Positions 29,562 through 30,172 of a DNA stretch of 30,172 nt are shown piece by piece. The notes below the pieces were generated by a model that was given only the letters and a program-made list of their open reading frames with translations, ran no database searches and was not told the DNA's origin. Position 1 is the first letter of the stretch; the number at the start of each line of letters is the position of its first letter. The position numbers and the translations under genes were made by a program. The stretch comes from a virus, in IMG/VR virus record IMGVR_UViG_3300046467_000952, positions 1 through 30,172 of that record; one strand, 5' to 3'.

Positions 29562-30172
29562 TTATGCGTACCAAACTATGTCGCTACCGATTCCATACTG
29601 AATACCAGCAGTAAATCTCATAACGATTCTCACATTTTGCGAACCGTCTAAATCAGCCATATCAATAACTTTCACTTCGTTTTGATCGCTCATTAGACCT
29701 GTGCCGAACCATAAGTTAGATTTTTCAGCAGCTATTGCTTGTTCATTAACTAATCCTTGTGCCATAACAATATTAACTCCTTCAAACTGTAAGCCTTGAC
29801 CTGTTGAATATCCTAAAGGACCTTTATTGTCTATACCTGCTGCACCTAAACCAGATGCTCCAAATCCACCTAAAGCTCTAATGTAAGCCTTATAGATATT
29901 TGGTGCTGCATAGATAGTTAGGTCATCTGCTCCGTAAACTGCTGATGGAACTGCATCTACGATTTTTCCTAGCTCTGTAACTACATTTGATGATGTAACT
30001 GGAGAGCCACTTACATCTACTACGTCTGAATCTGCTGCTAATAAAACATTAAAGCCATCAAATTCTCCTGTAGTAGCGTTAGCACCATTCCAAATGTTGC
30101 CTTCTATTTTAGCTGCTACTTTAGCTGCTACGTGACCAATTAAAAAGTCCGAAAAGTTTTTAGGTAAGTCTG
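29562..30172 (-). CDS. Major capsid protein (partial, N-terminus beyond right edge)
   Basis: The frame is open to the right edge and gives the last ~203 residues: DLPKNFSDFLIGHVAAKVAA, then KIEGNIWNGA, VVTELGKIVDAVPSAVYG, DDLTIYAAPNIYKAYIRALG and QNVRIVMRFTAGIQYGIGSD. This reads as the C-terminal two-thirds of an HK97-fold capsid protein: spine-helix region, then the P and A domain strands. A Met inside (29765) is not the true start. It forms the icosahedral shell. A strong terminator follows. The protease expected just upstream is the gene cut by the opposite edge. Confidence 0.85.
   Translation of the reverse strand, partial: DLPKNFSDFLIGHVAAKVAAKIEGNIWNGANATTGEFDGFNVLLAADSDVVDVSGSPVTSSNVVTELGKIVDAVPSAVYGADDLTIYAAPNIYKAYIRALGGFGASGLGAAGIDNKGPLGYSTGQGLQFEGVNIVMAQGLVNEQAIAAEKSNLWFGTGLMSDQNEVKVIDMADLDGSQNVRIVMRFTAGIQYGIGSDIVWYA

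Noticed and set aside
1-30172. tRNA genes, CRISPR arrays, insertion sequences, integrase or repressor genes
   Set aside because: I read both strands and saw no cloverleaf-like segment, regular repeat-spacer pattern, transposase or recombinase. A covariance-model tRNA scan was not possible.

Overview
The window is about 30 kb of a tailed-phage genome, AT-rich by eye, with every supportable gene on the minus strand, packed with 1-14 base overlaps. Several lines point to a virus of a Bacteroidetes host, probably a marine flavobacterium. Starts have A-rich leaders instead of clear Shine-Dalgarno sequences. One intergenic site matches the Bacteroidetes promoter TTTG-N19-TAnnTTTG. The XkdF-type protease, DUF3127 protein, tail chaperone and RecE-like nuclease also resemble those of Bacteroidetes phages. 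No integrase, repressor, tRNA, CRISPR array or DNA polymerase was seen. No gene-free stretch exceeds about 120 bases.

In transcription order (high to low coordinates): (1) Virion module: C-terminal part of the major capsid protein with a terminator, a beta-rich tail-tube-like protein with a terminator, a 125-aa protein, a portal with a fused MuF-like tail, a DUF6712-like adaptor, a 54-aa repeat protein, an S74-chaperone tail fibre and two more virion-type proteins. (2) Lysis region (23.8-21.5 kb): Cys-rich protein, TM plus coiled-coil protein, secreted redox-dead thioredoxin-like protein, a small TM protein, M15 endolysin, 3TM holin and two very basic peptides. (3) Early/replication region (21.4-14.5 kb) behind the Bacteroidetes-type promoter: NinG-like nuclease, terminator, DUF3127 ssDNA-binding protein, DnaB/RecA-like ATPase, sigma factor, DUF6378, a thymidylate-synthase-family enzyme with a substrate-site substitution, MazG, RecE-like nuclease and a stand-alone DnaA domain IV protein. 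(4) Terminase subunits and a run of small unknown genes ended by a terminator. (5) Tail module (10.9-0.5 kb): tail assembly chaperone with a -1 frameshift extension, tail completion and connector proteins, a 316-aa protein, a 1666-aa tail-tip/receptor protein, a glycosyltransferase-like protein, a 45-aa gene and the tape measure. (6) The XkdF-like prohead protease runs off the left edge.

Protease and capsid genes are normally neighbours. Here they lie at opposite edges, so the window looks like almost a whole circularly permuted genome opened between them, with the protease C-terminus and capsid N-terminus missing.

The most interesting observations are a repeated TATTATA-N5-ATG element at four virion genes (possibly leaderless phage promoters, perhaps read by the phage sigma factor); the undeclared frameshift in the tail chaperone; Asp in place of the Asn that selects dUMP in the thymidylate synthase family, suggesting a dCMP-directed enzyme; a periplasmic thioredoxin fold with both cysteines replaced; and an Arg/Pro-rich 46-aa peptide coupled to the holin. 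Eight small genes (31-57 codons) and several corrected starts are reported.
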